A stretch of DNA of 64,000 bases from Naasia sp. SYSU D00057. GTDB lineage: Bacteria; Actinomycetota; Actinomycetes; Actinomycetales; Microbacteriaceae. Each line of letters begins with the position of its first letter. The first letter of the stretch is position 1. The notes under the pieces are model-generated. The model was not told where the DNA came from and searched no databases. It saw only the letters and a program-made list of their open reading frames with translations. Where the stretch lies: the NCBI RefSeq assembly GCF_017916505.1, contig NZ_JAFMSZ010000003.1, positions 437,580-501,579 of the forward strand, given 5' to 3'. Positions 37,971 through 45,849 of this stretch are shown here, piece after piece. The translations under genes and the position numbers were made by a program.

Positions 37971-39443
37971 ATGGCATCGGCTGAACCCGTCGACGTCGTG
38001 CTCATCGGCGGGGGGATCATGAGCGCGACTCTCGGCACCCTCCTCCAGCAGCTCGAACCGACCTGGTCGATCGCGGCTTACGAGCGCCTCGGCGCGGTCG
38101 CTGAGGAGAGCAGCAACCCCTGGAACAACGCCGGGACCGGGCACGCCGCCTTCTGCGAACTCAACTACACCCCCGAGCGGCCCGACGGCCGGCTCGACAT
38201 CCGCAGCGCGATCAAGGTGAACGAGCAGTTTCAGGTGTCGCGCCAGTTCTGGTCCTCACTCGTCGAGTCGTCGCGCCTTCCCGAGGCCACCGCGTTCGTC
38301 AACTCGGTGCCGCACATGACCTTCGTGCGCGGCGCGGAGAACGTGCGCTTCCTCCGCCAGCGCTTCGACGCGCTCAAGGATGAGCCCCTGTTCGCCGGGC
38401 TCGAGTTCTCCGACGACCCGCGCGTGCTGCACGAGTGGGCGCCGCTGCTCATCGAGGGCCGGCGCAAGGACGAGCCGGTCGCCGCCACCCGCATCGAGGC
38501 GGGCACGGACGTCGACTTCGGTGCGCTGACACGTGCGCTCTTCGACCGCATGGTCGAGGGCGGCGCGCAGCTCCACCTCAACGCCGAGGTCAAGGGCCTG
38601 AAGAAGGATGCGGACGGCCTGTGGCGGGTCCGCGTCAAGCAGAAGGGCGGCACGGCCGAGGTCCGCGCCCGCTTCGTCTTCGTCGGCGCCGGCGGCTGGG
38701 CGCTCAAGATGCTGCAGAAGTCCGGCATCCCGGAGGCGCGCGGCTACGGCGTCTTCCCGATCAGCGGCCAGTTCCTGCGCACCGACAACCCGGAGGTCGT
38801 GGCCCGCCACCAGGCGAAGGTCTACGGCAAGGCGTCGGTCGGCGCTCCGCCGATGTCGGTGCCCCACCTCGACACCCGCATCGTCGACGGCTCCGCGTCG
38901 CTCATGTTCGGGCCCTACGCCGGCTTCAGCCCCAAGTTCCTCAAGAAGGGCTCGCTGCTCGACCTCTTCGGCTCGGTCAAGCCGCACAACATCATCCCGC
39001 TGCTCGCGGTCGCGAAGGACAACATCGGCCTCGTGCGCTACCTCGTCGGCGAGGTGCTGGCGAGCCGGAAGAAGAAGTTCGGCAGCCTCCGCGAGTTCTA
39101 CCCGCTCGCGAAGCGCTCGGACTGGCGCCTGATCGTCGCCGGGCAGCGCGCGCAGGTGATCAAGCCGGACAAGCGCAAGGGCGGCGTCCTGCAGTTCGGC
39201 ACCGAGGTGATCGCGTCGGCGGATGGGAGCATCGCCGGCCTCCTCGGCGCCTCGCCGGGTGCCTCGACGGCCGCGCCGATCATGTTCGACGTGCTCAAGC
39301 GCTGCTTCCCGGGCTCCATCGGATCGTGGGAGCCGCACCTCAAGGAGCTGGTCCCCACGTACGGCACCCTCCTGTCGAAGACGCCGGAGCGGGCCGAGGA
39401 GGTCCTCGAGGAGACCGCGCGGGTGCTGCGCCTCGTCGCCTAG
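37971..39443 (+). CDS. mqo: Malate:quinone oxidoreductase
   Basis: Peripheral membrane flavoprotein of 490 residues that oxidises L-malate to oxaloacetate and passes electrons to menaquinone, bypassing or complementing NAD-malate dehydrogenase. The FAD loop is VVLIGGGIMSATLG near residues 9-22. SSNPWNNAGTGHAAFCELNY near 45-64 and the C-terminal GASPGASTAAPIM block are diagnostic. The ATG has a TAGAAT box 6 bases upstream and no real ribosome binding site, so a leaderless message is likely. Confidence 0.96.
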   Translation: MASAEPVDVVLIGGGIMSATLGTLLQQLEPTWSIAAYERLGAVAEESSNPWNNAGTGHAAFCELNYTPERPDGRLDIRSAIKVNEQFQVSRQFWSSLVESSRLPEATAFVNSVPHMTFVRGAENVRFLRQRFDALKDEPLFAGLEFSDDPRVLHEWAPLLIEGRRKDEPVAATRIEAGTDVDFGALTRALFDRMVEGGAQLHLNAEVKGLKKDADGLWRVRVKQKGGTAEVRARFVFVGAGGWALKMLQKSGIPEARGYGVFPISGQFLRTDNPEVVARHQAKVYGKASVGAPPMSVPHLDTRIVDGSASLMFGPYAGFSPKFLKKGSLLDLFGSVKPHNIIPLLAVAKDNIGLVRYLVGEVLASRKKKFGSLREFYPLAKRSDWRLIVAGQRAQVIKPDKRKGGVLQFGTEVIASADGSIAGLLGASPGASTAAPIMFDVLKRCFPGSIGSWEPHLKELVPTYGTLLSKTPERAEEVLEETARVLRLVA

Positions 39444-39444
39444 G

Positions 39445-39478
39445 TTGACGACCAGTCGAACGTATGTTCGACTGGTCG
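39445..39478 (+). promoter_or_regulatory. LexA (SOS) box and promoter
   Basis: tcgaacgtatgttcga at 39456-39471 matches the Gram-positive/actinobacterial SOS box. The symmetry is longer than usual: 13-bp arms 39449-39461 and 39466-39478 around gtat. TTGACG at 39445-39450 with a weak TCGACT at 39468-39473 (17-base spacer, 6 bases before the ATG) would place the operator over the promoter core. Confidence 0.85.
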
Positions 39479-39479
39479 C

Positions 39480-40514
39480 ATGCGGTGGAGCGGGCAGGAG
39501 CTGGACGTCGAGCAGGTCGACGCCCTGCCCGGACTCGCTCGGCTGAACAACTTCGTCCGCTCGGTGCGCACGCCCGAGTTCGCGGGCGTGACCTTCCACG
39601 AGGTGCTCGCGAAGAGCGCGCTCAACAAGGTGCCCGGGCCCGAGCGCTTCGGCTTCGGCTGGACCATCAACCCCTACCGCGGGTGCAGCCACGCCTGCAC
39701 GTACTGCTTCGCGCGGCCCACCCACCGCTACCTCGACCTCGACGAGGGCGAGGACTTCGACCGCCAGATCATCGTGAAGGTGAACGTGGCCGAGGTGCTG
39801 CGGAAGGAGCTGGCGTCGCCGAAGTGGCAGCGTCCGCCGGTCGCGCTCGGCACCAACACCGACCCCTACCAGCGCGCGGAGGGCCGTTACCGGCTGATGC
39901 CGGAGATCCTCACCGCGCTCGCGGACTCCGGCACTCCCATCTCCATCCTCACCAAGGGCACCCTCCTGCGGCGGGACCTCGACCTGCTGGCCACGCTCGC
40001 CGAGCGCGTGCCGGTCGACCTCGCGATGTCCATCGCCGTCTACGACGACGAGCTGCAGCAGTCCGTGGAGCCGGGCACGCCCACCACCGCCGCTCGCCTC
40101 GCCACGGTCGCCGCGGCGCGCGAGCGCGGTCTGCCCTGCAGCGTCTTCCTCATGCCGGTGCTGCCCTACCTCACGGACACGACGAGCCACCTCGACAAGG
40201 CGCTCGGCATGATCGCGGCCTCGAACGCGACCTCGGTGCTGCACACCGCGCTCTACCTGAAGCCGGGAACGAAGGAGTGGTACCTGGCCTGGCTCGACCG
40301 GTACCGCCCCGACCTCTCTGGCCGCTACCGGCAGCTGTACGCGCGTGGCGCCTACGCGCCGAAGGAGTACCGCGCCTGGCTCGCCCAGCGGATCTCGCCT
40401 CTCCTCGCGAAGCACGGGCTGCGCTCCGGTCGCACCGACCCCGCTACCGGGGCGGTGCTCTCGAGCGCCGCGCAGCGACAGGCGGCGCCCGAGCCGGTGC
40501 CGACGCTCTTCTGA
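39480..40514 (+). CDS. SOS-regulated radical SAM protein (Rv2578c/SplB-like)
   Basis: 344 residues. The radical SAM cluster motif is CSHACTYCFA (CxxxCxxC) near residues 69-78, preceded by GFGWTINPYRG. LGTNTDPYQ, SILTKGTLLRRDL and LKPGTKEWYLAWL follow the order seen in Rv2578c-type proteins. They resemble spore-photoproduct-lyase-like enzymes, and their reaction is unproven. The ATG at 39480 directly follows a long LexA palindrome, so the gene is almost certainly DNA-damage-inducible. A role in repair or damage response is inferred from this control. Confidence 0.88.
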   Translation: MRWSGQELDVEQVDALPGLARLNNFVRSVRTPEFAGVTFHEVLAKSALNKVPGPERFGFGWTINPYRGCSHACTYCFARPTHRYLDLDEGEDFDRQIIVKVNVAEVLRKELASPKWQRPPVALGTNTDPYQRAEGRYRLMPEILTALADSGTPISILTKGTLLRRDLDLLATLAERVPVDLAMSIAVYDDELQQSVEPGTPTTAARLATVAAARERGLPCSVFLMPVLPYLTDTTSHLDKALGMIAASNATSVLHTALYLKPGTKEWYLAWLDRYRPDLSGRYRQLYARGAYAPKEYRAWLAQRISPLLAKHGLRSGRTDPATGAVLSSAAQRQAAPEPVPTLF

Positions 40515-40662
40515 GCTGTACCCCGTTGCGGGCGGGCCGCGCCGGGTGATCGCCGGATCGGGGTACAAAACGGTCGTGTCACTGCCATAATCGATCCGGC
40601 GGCCCCCGTCGCCGCCGTCGCCCGGCGATCAGGGACGGCCCACCGACACCTCGAGAGGTCCC

Positions 40663-41889
40663 GTGTCCCTCGGTCTTCCCGGCCACCTCGCTCCCCGTGC
40701 GGTGAGCGCCGGGATCGCGCGCGCGGCACACGTCATCGCCGCGGTGTGCCTGTTCGCCGCCCTGGTGGCGACGCTCGTGCAGCAGGCGGTCGCGCCGACG
40801 GACCTCCTCTGGCCCTCGCTGATCCCGCTCGCGGGGATGGCGCTGCTGCTCTACGCGGTCGAGCGTCGTCCGACCGCCCTGAACGCGGGCGCCTACCTGC
40901 TGCTCGGAGCCGCGCTCAGCTATCTCTTCGCGCTCATCGGCCTCCTGCAGGTGCCTGTGCTCACCGCCTCCAACGCGTGGGTGTTCACCATGCTCAAGGT
41001 GGCGCTCGTCATGGTGGGCGCCGTCGGGTCGCGCGTCGTCGGCGGCGTCGTGCCGCCCCTCGCCGGCTACGTGCTCGGCGAGGTCGCGATCGGGATCGGC
41101 GCCATCGAGACGGGCAAGCCCGTCGTCCTCGACGTGACGGCCGCCCTGGCGGCGCTGCTCGTCGTGGTCGTCTCCGCCGTCACCGCGATGACCCGGCGCG
41201 GCGCCCGCCGCCTCCAGCCCGCACTGCACCGTGCGGTGCGGGACGAGCGGATCGCCGAGCTGCGGCAGGCGGCGGAGACGCGCGCCGCGGCGCTCCTGCA
41301 CGACACGGTGCTGAGCGATCTGGCCGCCATCTCGGCCGCTCCTCGCGGGCCGCTGTCGCCCGCCCTCGCGAGCCGGCTGCGGCGTGACCTCGAGACGATC
41401 ATCGGCCAGGACTGGTCCGATGCGGCCGCCGCGAGCGAGCTGCCCAACCCGGGGGAGTGGGCTGCGAGCGGGCTGGCGCAGGCGATCGAGGACGCCCGCG
41501 CGCTGGGCCTCGACGTGACCGTCTCCGGCGACCCCGCCTCCGTCGCGACGCTCGCCCGGCCGGTGGACGAGGCGCTCGGGCTCGCCGTCCGGCAGCTGCT
41601 CGTCAACGTGCACAAACACGCAGGAGTCCGCGCCGCCGAGGTCGTCGTGTATGCCGGCGGCGGCACGCTCTCCGTCATGGTGATCGACGGCGGCCGGGGC
41701 TTCGACCAGGCCGCGGTCCAGCGCGACCGCTTCGGCCTGCGGCACTCGGTCCGATCGCGCATCGAGACGGTGGGCGGACGGGTGCAGGTCTGGTCTGCGC
41801 CCGGTCGCGGCACCTCCGTGCTCGTGCAGGTGCCCGACGGCAGCCCCGCAGCGGTGCCCGGGGTGCCGGAGAGCGAGGACGCCCGATGA
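40663..41889 (+). CDS. Sensor histidine kinase, membrane-bound
   Basis: 408 residues. About five or six membrane helices occupy residues 20-175. The dimerisation block RAAALLHDTVLSDLAAISA near 208-226 has the likely phospho-acceptor His. The ATP-binding domain shows an N-box LLVNVHKHAGV near 306-316 and a G-box VIDGGRGFD near 333-341, followed by GLRHSVRSRIETVGG, the NarL/DesK-type G2 region. The GTG start follows GAGAGG. Its TGA overlaps the next gene (ATGA). The signal is unknown. Confidence 0.85.
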   Translation: MSLGLPGHLAPRAVSAGIARAAHVIAAVCLFAALVATLVQQAVAPTDLLWPSLIPLAGMALLLYAVERRPTALNAGAYLLLGAALSYLFALIGLLQVPVLTASNAWVFTMLKVALVMVGAVGSRVVGGVVPPLAGYVLGEVAIGIGAIETGKPVVLDVTAALAALLVVVVSAVTAMTRRGARRLQPALHRAVRDERIAELRQAAETRAAALLHDTVLSDLAAISAAPRGPLSPALASRLRRDLETIIGQDWSDAAAASELPNPGEWAASGLAQAIEDARALGLDVTVSGDPASVATLARPVDEALGLAVRQLLVNVHKHAGVRAAEVVVYAGGGTLSVMVIDGGRGFDQAAVQRDRFGLRHSVRSRIETVGGRVQVWSAPGRGTSVLVQVPDGSPAAVPGVPESEDAR

Positions 41890-43040
41890 GCGCCCGCGAG
41901 GGCACCGTCCAGCTGCTCGATCCGCTGGGCGCGCTGGCGGGCCGGCCGCTGACCGTGCTCGGCGCCGTGGCCGCGACCGCGATCGCCGTGGTGCTGACCC
42001 TCGTGCACACCGGGGATCAGACCGCCGACCCCGCCCTCGCCGTGCTCGCGGTGGCGGTGAGCGTGCTCGCGTGCCTCGCGCTCGTCGTGCTCAGCAAGCC
42101 GGAGCGGGCGCCGCTGCGGCGGCGCAGCGCCGCGGTGGTCGTCGGCATCGCCCTCGTCGCCAATCTGCTCGCCGCGCTCGCCTCGTGGGGTCGCAACCAG
42201 CTCGTCAGCGACGACTGGGGGCCGATCGTGCTCGGCATCCTGCTGCTGGCGCTCAGCCCCTACCGGCCGCCCGCGGAGACCCGGACCCTCACCGGCGTCG
42301 CCGCCGCGGTGGTGGCCGCGATCACCATCCTGGAGAGCCGCTTCTTCGTCACGCAGCTGCCGGTCCTCATCTTCGTGGCCGTCGCGGTCGTCCCCGTGCT
42401 CGCCCTCGGGCTCGCGGGAGCGTCGTTCGCCGACTCGGTCCTCAGGCGCCTCGAGCGCTGGCGGGACCGCGCCGAGCGGGCGTCGCGCGCGCACGCGGAG
42501 AACCAGGAGGAGGGCATCGTCCGCTCCGTGCAGCAGGGGCGCGTCACCATCCTCAACCAGGATGTCGTGCCGCTCTTCACGGAGCTGCTGGACGGCGGCA
42601 CGCTGACCGGCGACCACGCCCGCCGGGCCCGCGATGTGGCCGAGGCGATCCGCGCCGTCATGGTCGCCGAGACGGAGCGCTCCTGGCTCGACGACCTCCT
42701 CGCCCCCGCGCGCGGCGGCGACCGCTCCGCCGTGTGGGCCTCGCCCGTGCACGACCCCGGGCACCGCGCCGAAGGCATGGACTTCGACCAGCGCTCCGCC
42801 GTGCGGGCCCTCGTCTCGGCCCTGTCCGGACGGCTTCTCGCGGCCGACCTCGCCGTCGAGCTGTCGGCGACCGGAGACCGCACCGCCGTCCGGCTCGACT
42901 GCCGCAGCGCCCTCGACGCCGCGGCGCTGACCGCGTCGCTGGCCCCCTATCTCGCCGTCCTCCGTGCGGTATTCGACGACGTCGCCGTCGAGTCCGACCC
43001 TCCCGCCCTTACTCTGAGGTTCACGTATGCCGCCAATTGA
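41886..43040 (+). CDS. Histidine-kinase-like membrane partner lacking an ATP site
   Basis: 384 residues. Six or so membrane helices cover residues 20-185. The cytoplasmic part from about 200 has the helical order of a kinase DHp region (GRVTILNQDVVPLFTELL, ARDVAEAIRAVMVAETERSW), but no H-box His. A C-terminal domain (RSAVRALVSALSGRLL, then AVELSATGDRTAVRLDC) resembles the kinase ATPase fold without N- or G-boxes. I read it as a degenerate kinase or co-sensor. It overlaps the upstream kinase by 4 bases and the regulator by 14, so all three are co-translated. Confidence 0.65.
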   Translation: MSAREGTVQLLDPLGALAGRPLTVLGAVAATAIAVVLTLVHTGDQTADPALAVLAVAVSVLACLALVVLSKPERAPLRRRSAAVVVGIALVANLLAALASWGRNQLVSDDWGPIVLGILLLALSPYRPPAETRTLTGVAAAVVAAITILESRFFVTQLPVLIFVAVAVVPVLALGLAGASFADSVLRRLERWRDRAERASRAHAENQEEGIVRSVQQGRVTILNQDVVPLFTELLDGGTLTGDHARRARDVAEAIRAVMVAETERSWLDDLLAPARGGDRSAVWASPVHDPGHRAEGMDFDQRSAVRALVSALSGRLLAADLAVELSATGDRTAVRLDCRSALDAAALTASLAPYLAVLRAVFDDVAVESDPPALTLRFTYAAN

Positions 43041-43776
43041 CTCCATCGATCGCACCCCGACGGGCAGCATCCCCACGCTGATCGGGGGAGCGAAGCTCAC
43101 CCGGGAGCCCGCACCGCAGCCGCTGCTGGAGGGCGGCGCACCCGTGCGCCTCGCGATCCTCGACGACCACGAGGTGCTCCTCGACAGCCTCACCAGCTGG
43201 ATCGGCGCCAACGCCCCCGACTTCGAGGTCGTGCTGAGCGCGAAGACGTGGCTCGAGCTCGTTCACAGCGCCAACTTCCCGACCCAGCTCGTGTTCCTCG
43301 ACTTCCAGCTGAAGGAGCCCGTCTCCATCGAGGCGCGTGTCCGCACGTGCCGCGCGGCGGGCGCCAAGGTGGTCGTGCTCAGCGGCGTCGACACCAGCGA
43401 GGCCCGCGACCGGGCCATGGCGGCAGGAGCGGCCGCATTCGTGTCGAAGTCGCAGCCCCTCCGCGAGGTCATGGATGTGGCGCGCAGCATCATGGGTGTC
43501 GCGCGGGGCGAGGAGCTGCAGAAGGACTGGCGTCCCCTGCCGATCGGCGCGAGCAACACGAACCGCCCGAAGCTGAGCCTCGGCGAGGCGGAGGCGCTGA
43601 AGCTGTACGTGGCAGGTCACTCGACGAGCGAGGTCGCCTCGCTGATGAATGTGCAGTACGAGACAGCCAAGACGTACCTCCGTCGCGTGCGCGAGAAGTA
43701 CGCTAAAGCTAACCGCCCAGCCAGCCGGAAGGCCGACCTGATCCGTCGCGCCGCCGAGGACGGCTATCTGCAGTAG
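43027..43776 (+). CDS. NarL/LuxR-type response regulator
   Basis: 249 residues. A 38-residue N-terminal extension precedes the receiver (VRLAILDDHEVLLDSL near 40-55). The acidic pair is DD, the phospho-acceptor Asp is in LVFLDFQL near residue 97, the conserved Ser is in VVLSGVD, and the Lys in FVSKSQP. The HTH_LuxR domain covers about 183-245, with VASLMNVQYETAKTYLRRVR. The ATG at 43027 has GAGG 9 bases upstream and lies inside the partner gene. It probably controls transcription on phosphorylation by the kinase two genes upstream. Confidence 0.9.
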   Translation: MPPIDSIDRTPTGSIPTLIGGAKLTREPAPQPLLEGGAPVRLAILDDHEVLLDSLTSWIGANAPDFEVVLSAKTWLELVHSANFPTQLVFLDFQLKEPVSIEARVRTCRAAGAKVVVLSGVDTSEARDRAMAAGAAAFVSKSQPLREVMDVARSIMGVARGEELQKDWRPLPIGASNTNRPKLSLGEAEALKLYVAGHSTSEVASLMNVQYETAKTYLRRVREKYAKANRPASRKADLIRRAAEDGYLQ

Positions 43777-43797
43777 GCGGCCGACGAACGGGGACCC

Positions 43798-44466
43798 TTG
43801 GCCAAGCTCTACTTCCGCTACGGCCCGATGAACAGCGGCAAGAGCACCGCTCTGCTACAGGCCGCCCACAACTACGAGGAGCGGGGCCAGCGCGTCCTGC
43901 TGGCGAAGCCGCTGGTGGATCTCAAGGGCGACCGTGACATCGTGTCCCGCCTCGGCGTGCGCCGACCCGTCGACTTCACCATCTCGCCGGACGACGACGT
44001 CATCGAGCTGTTCCACCGGCAGCGCTCCGCGGTGCGGCTGCGCACCGGATCCCAGGTGGCCTGCATCCTCGTCGACGAGGCGCAGTTCCTCACCGACGCG
44101 CAGGTCGACGACCTGCTGCGCATCGCCATCCTCGAGAACGTGCCCGTGATCGCCTACGGCATCCGCACGGACTTCCAGACGGTCGCCTTTCCGGGGAGCC
44201 GGCGCCTGCTGGAGATCGCGCACAGCCTCGAGGAGCTGAAGACGATCTGCCGCTGCGGCCGCAAGGCCGTGTTCAACGCGCGCCGCGTCGGTGACCGCTA
44301 CGTGTTCGACGGCGACCAGGTGGCGATCGACAGCTTCGAGAACGTCACCTACGAGTCGCTGTGCGGCGAGTGCTACCTGCGCGAGAGCGAGGGCCTCCTC
44401 GGGCGGGCCCGCCAGGCGGCCGGCGCGTTCAGCTACGCGTCCGCGCCGGACCCCGACTTCACCTGA
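43798..44466 (+). CDS. tdk: Thymidine kinase
   Basis: Salvage enzyme of 222 residues that phosphorylates thymidine with ATP (type II, bacterial). The P-loop GPMNSGKSTALLQ lies near residues 9-21. Glu of LVDEAQFL near 92-99 is the catalytic base, the lasso YGIRTDFQ follows, and the structural zinc is held by Cys in CRCGRKAVF and CGECYL. The start is a TTG at 43798, rare in this window, chosen because LAKLYFRYGPMNSGKST fits the family N terminus and no ATG/GTG fits. It lies 21 bases after the regulator gene. Confidence 0.94.
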   Translation: MAKLYFRYGPMNSGKSTALLQAAHNYEERGQRVLLAKPLVDLKGDRDIVSRLGVRRPVDFTISPDDDVIELFHRQRSAVRLRTGSQVACILVDEAQFLTDAQVDDLLRIAILENVPVIAYGIRTDFQTVAFPGSRRLLEIAHSLEELKTICRCGRKAVFNARRVGDRYVFDGDQVAIDSFENVTYESLCGECYLRESEGLLGRARQAAGAFSYASAPDPDFT

Positions 44467-44550
44467 GCGGCGGCTCGGGAACGGGGCCGGGGCGCGATCG
44501 CGTTCCGAGGGGCTCCGAACATCCGGTATCCTCGTACAGGCGCAAGTCGC

Positions 44551-44624
44551 CGGGGTATGGCGCAGCTTGGTAGCGCGCCTCGTTCGGGACGAGGAGGCCG
44601 TGGGTTCGAATCCCGCTACCCCGA
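44551..44624 (+). tRNA. tRNA-Pro (CGG)
   Basis: Acceptor CGGGGTA/TACCCCG, anticodon stem CCTCG/CGAGG with loop TTCGGGA (anticodon CGG), T loop GGTTCGAATCC, discriminator A. The next bases are caa, so CCA must be added after transcription. TATCCT at 44527-44532 is the likely -10. Confidence 0.96.
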
Positions 44625-44630
44625 CAACAC

Positions 44631-44669
44631 GAAGAAGAGCGGTTCCGCAGCGCGGGACCGCTCTTCTTC
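44631..44669 (+). terminator. Terminator of tRNA-Pro
   Basis: gaagaagagcggttcc (44631-44646) pairs with gggaccgctcttcttc (44654-44669), one mismatch, 7-base loop, followed by gttt. It begins 6 bases after the tRNA. Confidence 0.85.
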
Positions 44670-44700
44670 GTTTCCGGTGTCTCGCCTGGTTCCGGTGACC

Positions 44701-44908
44701 CCACCCCTCGGGTGCAGGAGGAGCCCGCCTAGCGGCCGTCTCTCCGGTGATCGAGGAGGCCGCGCAGCGGGCGTCTCTCCGGTGATTGAGGAGCCCGCGC
44801 AGCGGGCGTCTCGAAATCACTCGGGCGTGCCTCTGTACCCAGCCACGCGACTCCCAGCGCTAGTCGCGTGATCTCGAGACGCCGACCTGCGGCCGGCTCC
44901 TCGATCAC
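44701..44908. repeat. REP-like palindromic repeat cluster, second copy
   Basis: Units beginning ggtgatcgaggaggccgcgc (44746) and ggtgattgaggagcccgcgc (44781) each end in cgtctc plus a short tail. An inverted unit runs from gtgatctcgagacgccgacc (44868) to ctcctcgatcac (44908), and ctctgtacccagcca (44831-44845) echoes the ctctggacccagcc spacer of the 36.6-kb cluster. No gene is seen here. Confidence 0.8.
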
Positions 44909-44925
44909 GGAGGGCGTGCGAGGCG

Positions 44926-45849
44926 TCAGGCGCGCGCGGTGAGCGTGAGGAGGGTCGCCTCGGGCGGGCACGCGAAGCGCACGGGCGCGTAGATCGAGGT
45001 GCCGAGCCCTGCGGAGACGTGCAGCCACGAGGAGCGGCTGCCGGCCGGCCAGCGGCTGAGGCCCTTCACCTGGCGCCGCGGGATGTCGCAGTTGGTGACG
45101 AGCGCGCCGTAGACGGGCACGCACACCTGCCCGCCGTGCGTGTGGCCGGCGAGGATCAGGTCGGCGCCGCGACGGGTGAAGGAGTCGAGGATGCGCTGGT
45201 ACGGCGCGTGCGCGACGGCGACGCGGAGGTCCGCATCCCGCTCGCGCACCTCGTCGAGGTCGTCCATGGCCGCGGACACCCGGTCGAGCCGGTCGAAGCG
45301 GCGGTGCGGGTCGTCCACGCCGACGAAGTCGATGGCCAGGCCGCCGAGCTCGAGGGTGGCCGCGGTGTTGTTGAGGTCGGTCCAGCCGAGCTCGGTGAAG
45401 TAGAGCTCGAGAGCTTCGATGTCGAGCCGGTGCAAGCGCTTCGGGGGAGCGGAGGCGCCGAGGAAGTACAGGAACGGGTTCTTCAGCTCAGGACCGAAGT
45501 AGTCGTTCGAGCCCCACACGAAGGCGCCGGGGACGCCCTGGAACGGCTCCAGCGCCTCGCGGACGCCCTCGAGCCCGCGCTCGTGCCCGAGGTTGTCCCC
45601 GGTCGTCACGACGAGGTCGGGCTGCAGCGTGGCGAGAGACCGGATCCACTCCTGCTTGGCGCGCTGCCACGGCGCCATGTGCAGGTCGGAGAGGTGCAGC
45701 ACGCGCAGCGGGGCCGAGCCTGCCGGCAGGACGGGCACGTCGTACTCGCGCAGGGTGAACCGGCGCCGCTCGACGAGCGAGCCGTAGGCGAACGCCGCGC
45801 CGGCTGCGGCGGCGACGACGGCCGCCGCGCGCCGCAGCATCACGCGCAC
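44926..45849 (-). CDS. Membrane-anchored metallophosphoesterase
   Basis: 307 residues. An N-terminal hydrophobic segment (about residues 6-24) serves as anchor. The calcineurin-type metal centre has LHLSDLHMAPW near 50-60, VVTTGDNLGHE near 79-89, GSNDYFG near 111-117 (the family usually has GNHD/E here) and LAGHTHGGQV near 232-241. Relatives hydrolyse UDP-diacylglucosamine or other phosphoesters; the substrate here is unknown. The start is a GTG at 45849, overlapping the penicillin-binding protein gene by 10 bases; an ATG at 45840 is an alternative. It is in an operon with that gene. Confidence 0.88.
   Translation of the reverse strand: MRVMLRRAAAVVAAAAGAAFAYGSLVERRRFTLREYDVPVLPAGSAPLRVLHLSDLHMAPWQRAKQEWIRSLATLQPDLVVTTGDNLGHERGLEGVREALEPFQGVPGAFVWGSNDYFGPELKNPFLYFLGASAPPKRLHRLDIEALELYFTELGWTDLNNTAATLELGGLAIDFVGVDDPHRRFDRLDRVSAAMDDLDEVRERDADLRVAVAHAPYQRILDSFTRRGADLILAGHTHGGQVCVPVYGALVTNCDIPRRQVKGLSRWPAGSRSSWLHVSAGLGTSIYAPVRFACPPEATLLTLTARA

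Noticed and set aside
40517..40567. Terminator after the radical SAM gene (tgtaccccg / cggggtaca)
   Set aside because: Only 9-bp arms 33 bases apart, with no T-run on the plus strand; too weak to annotate.
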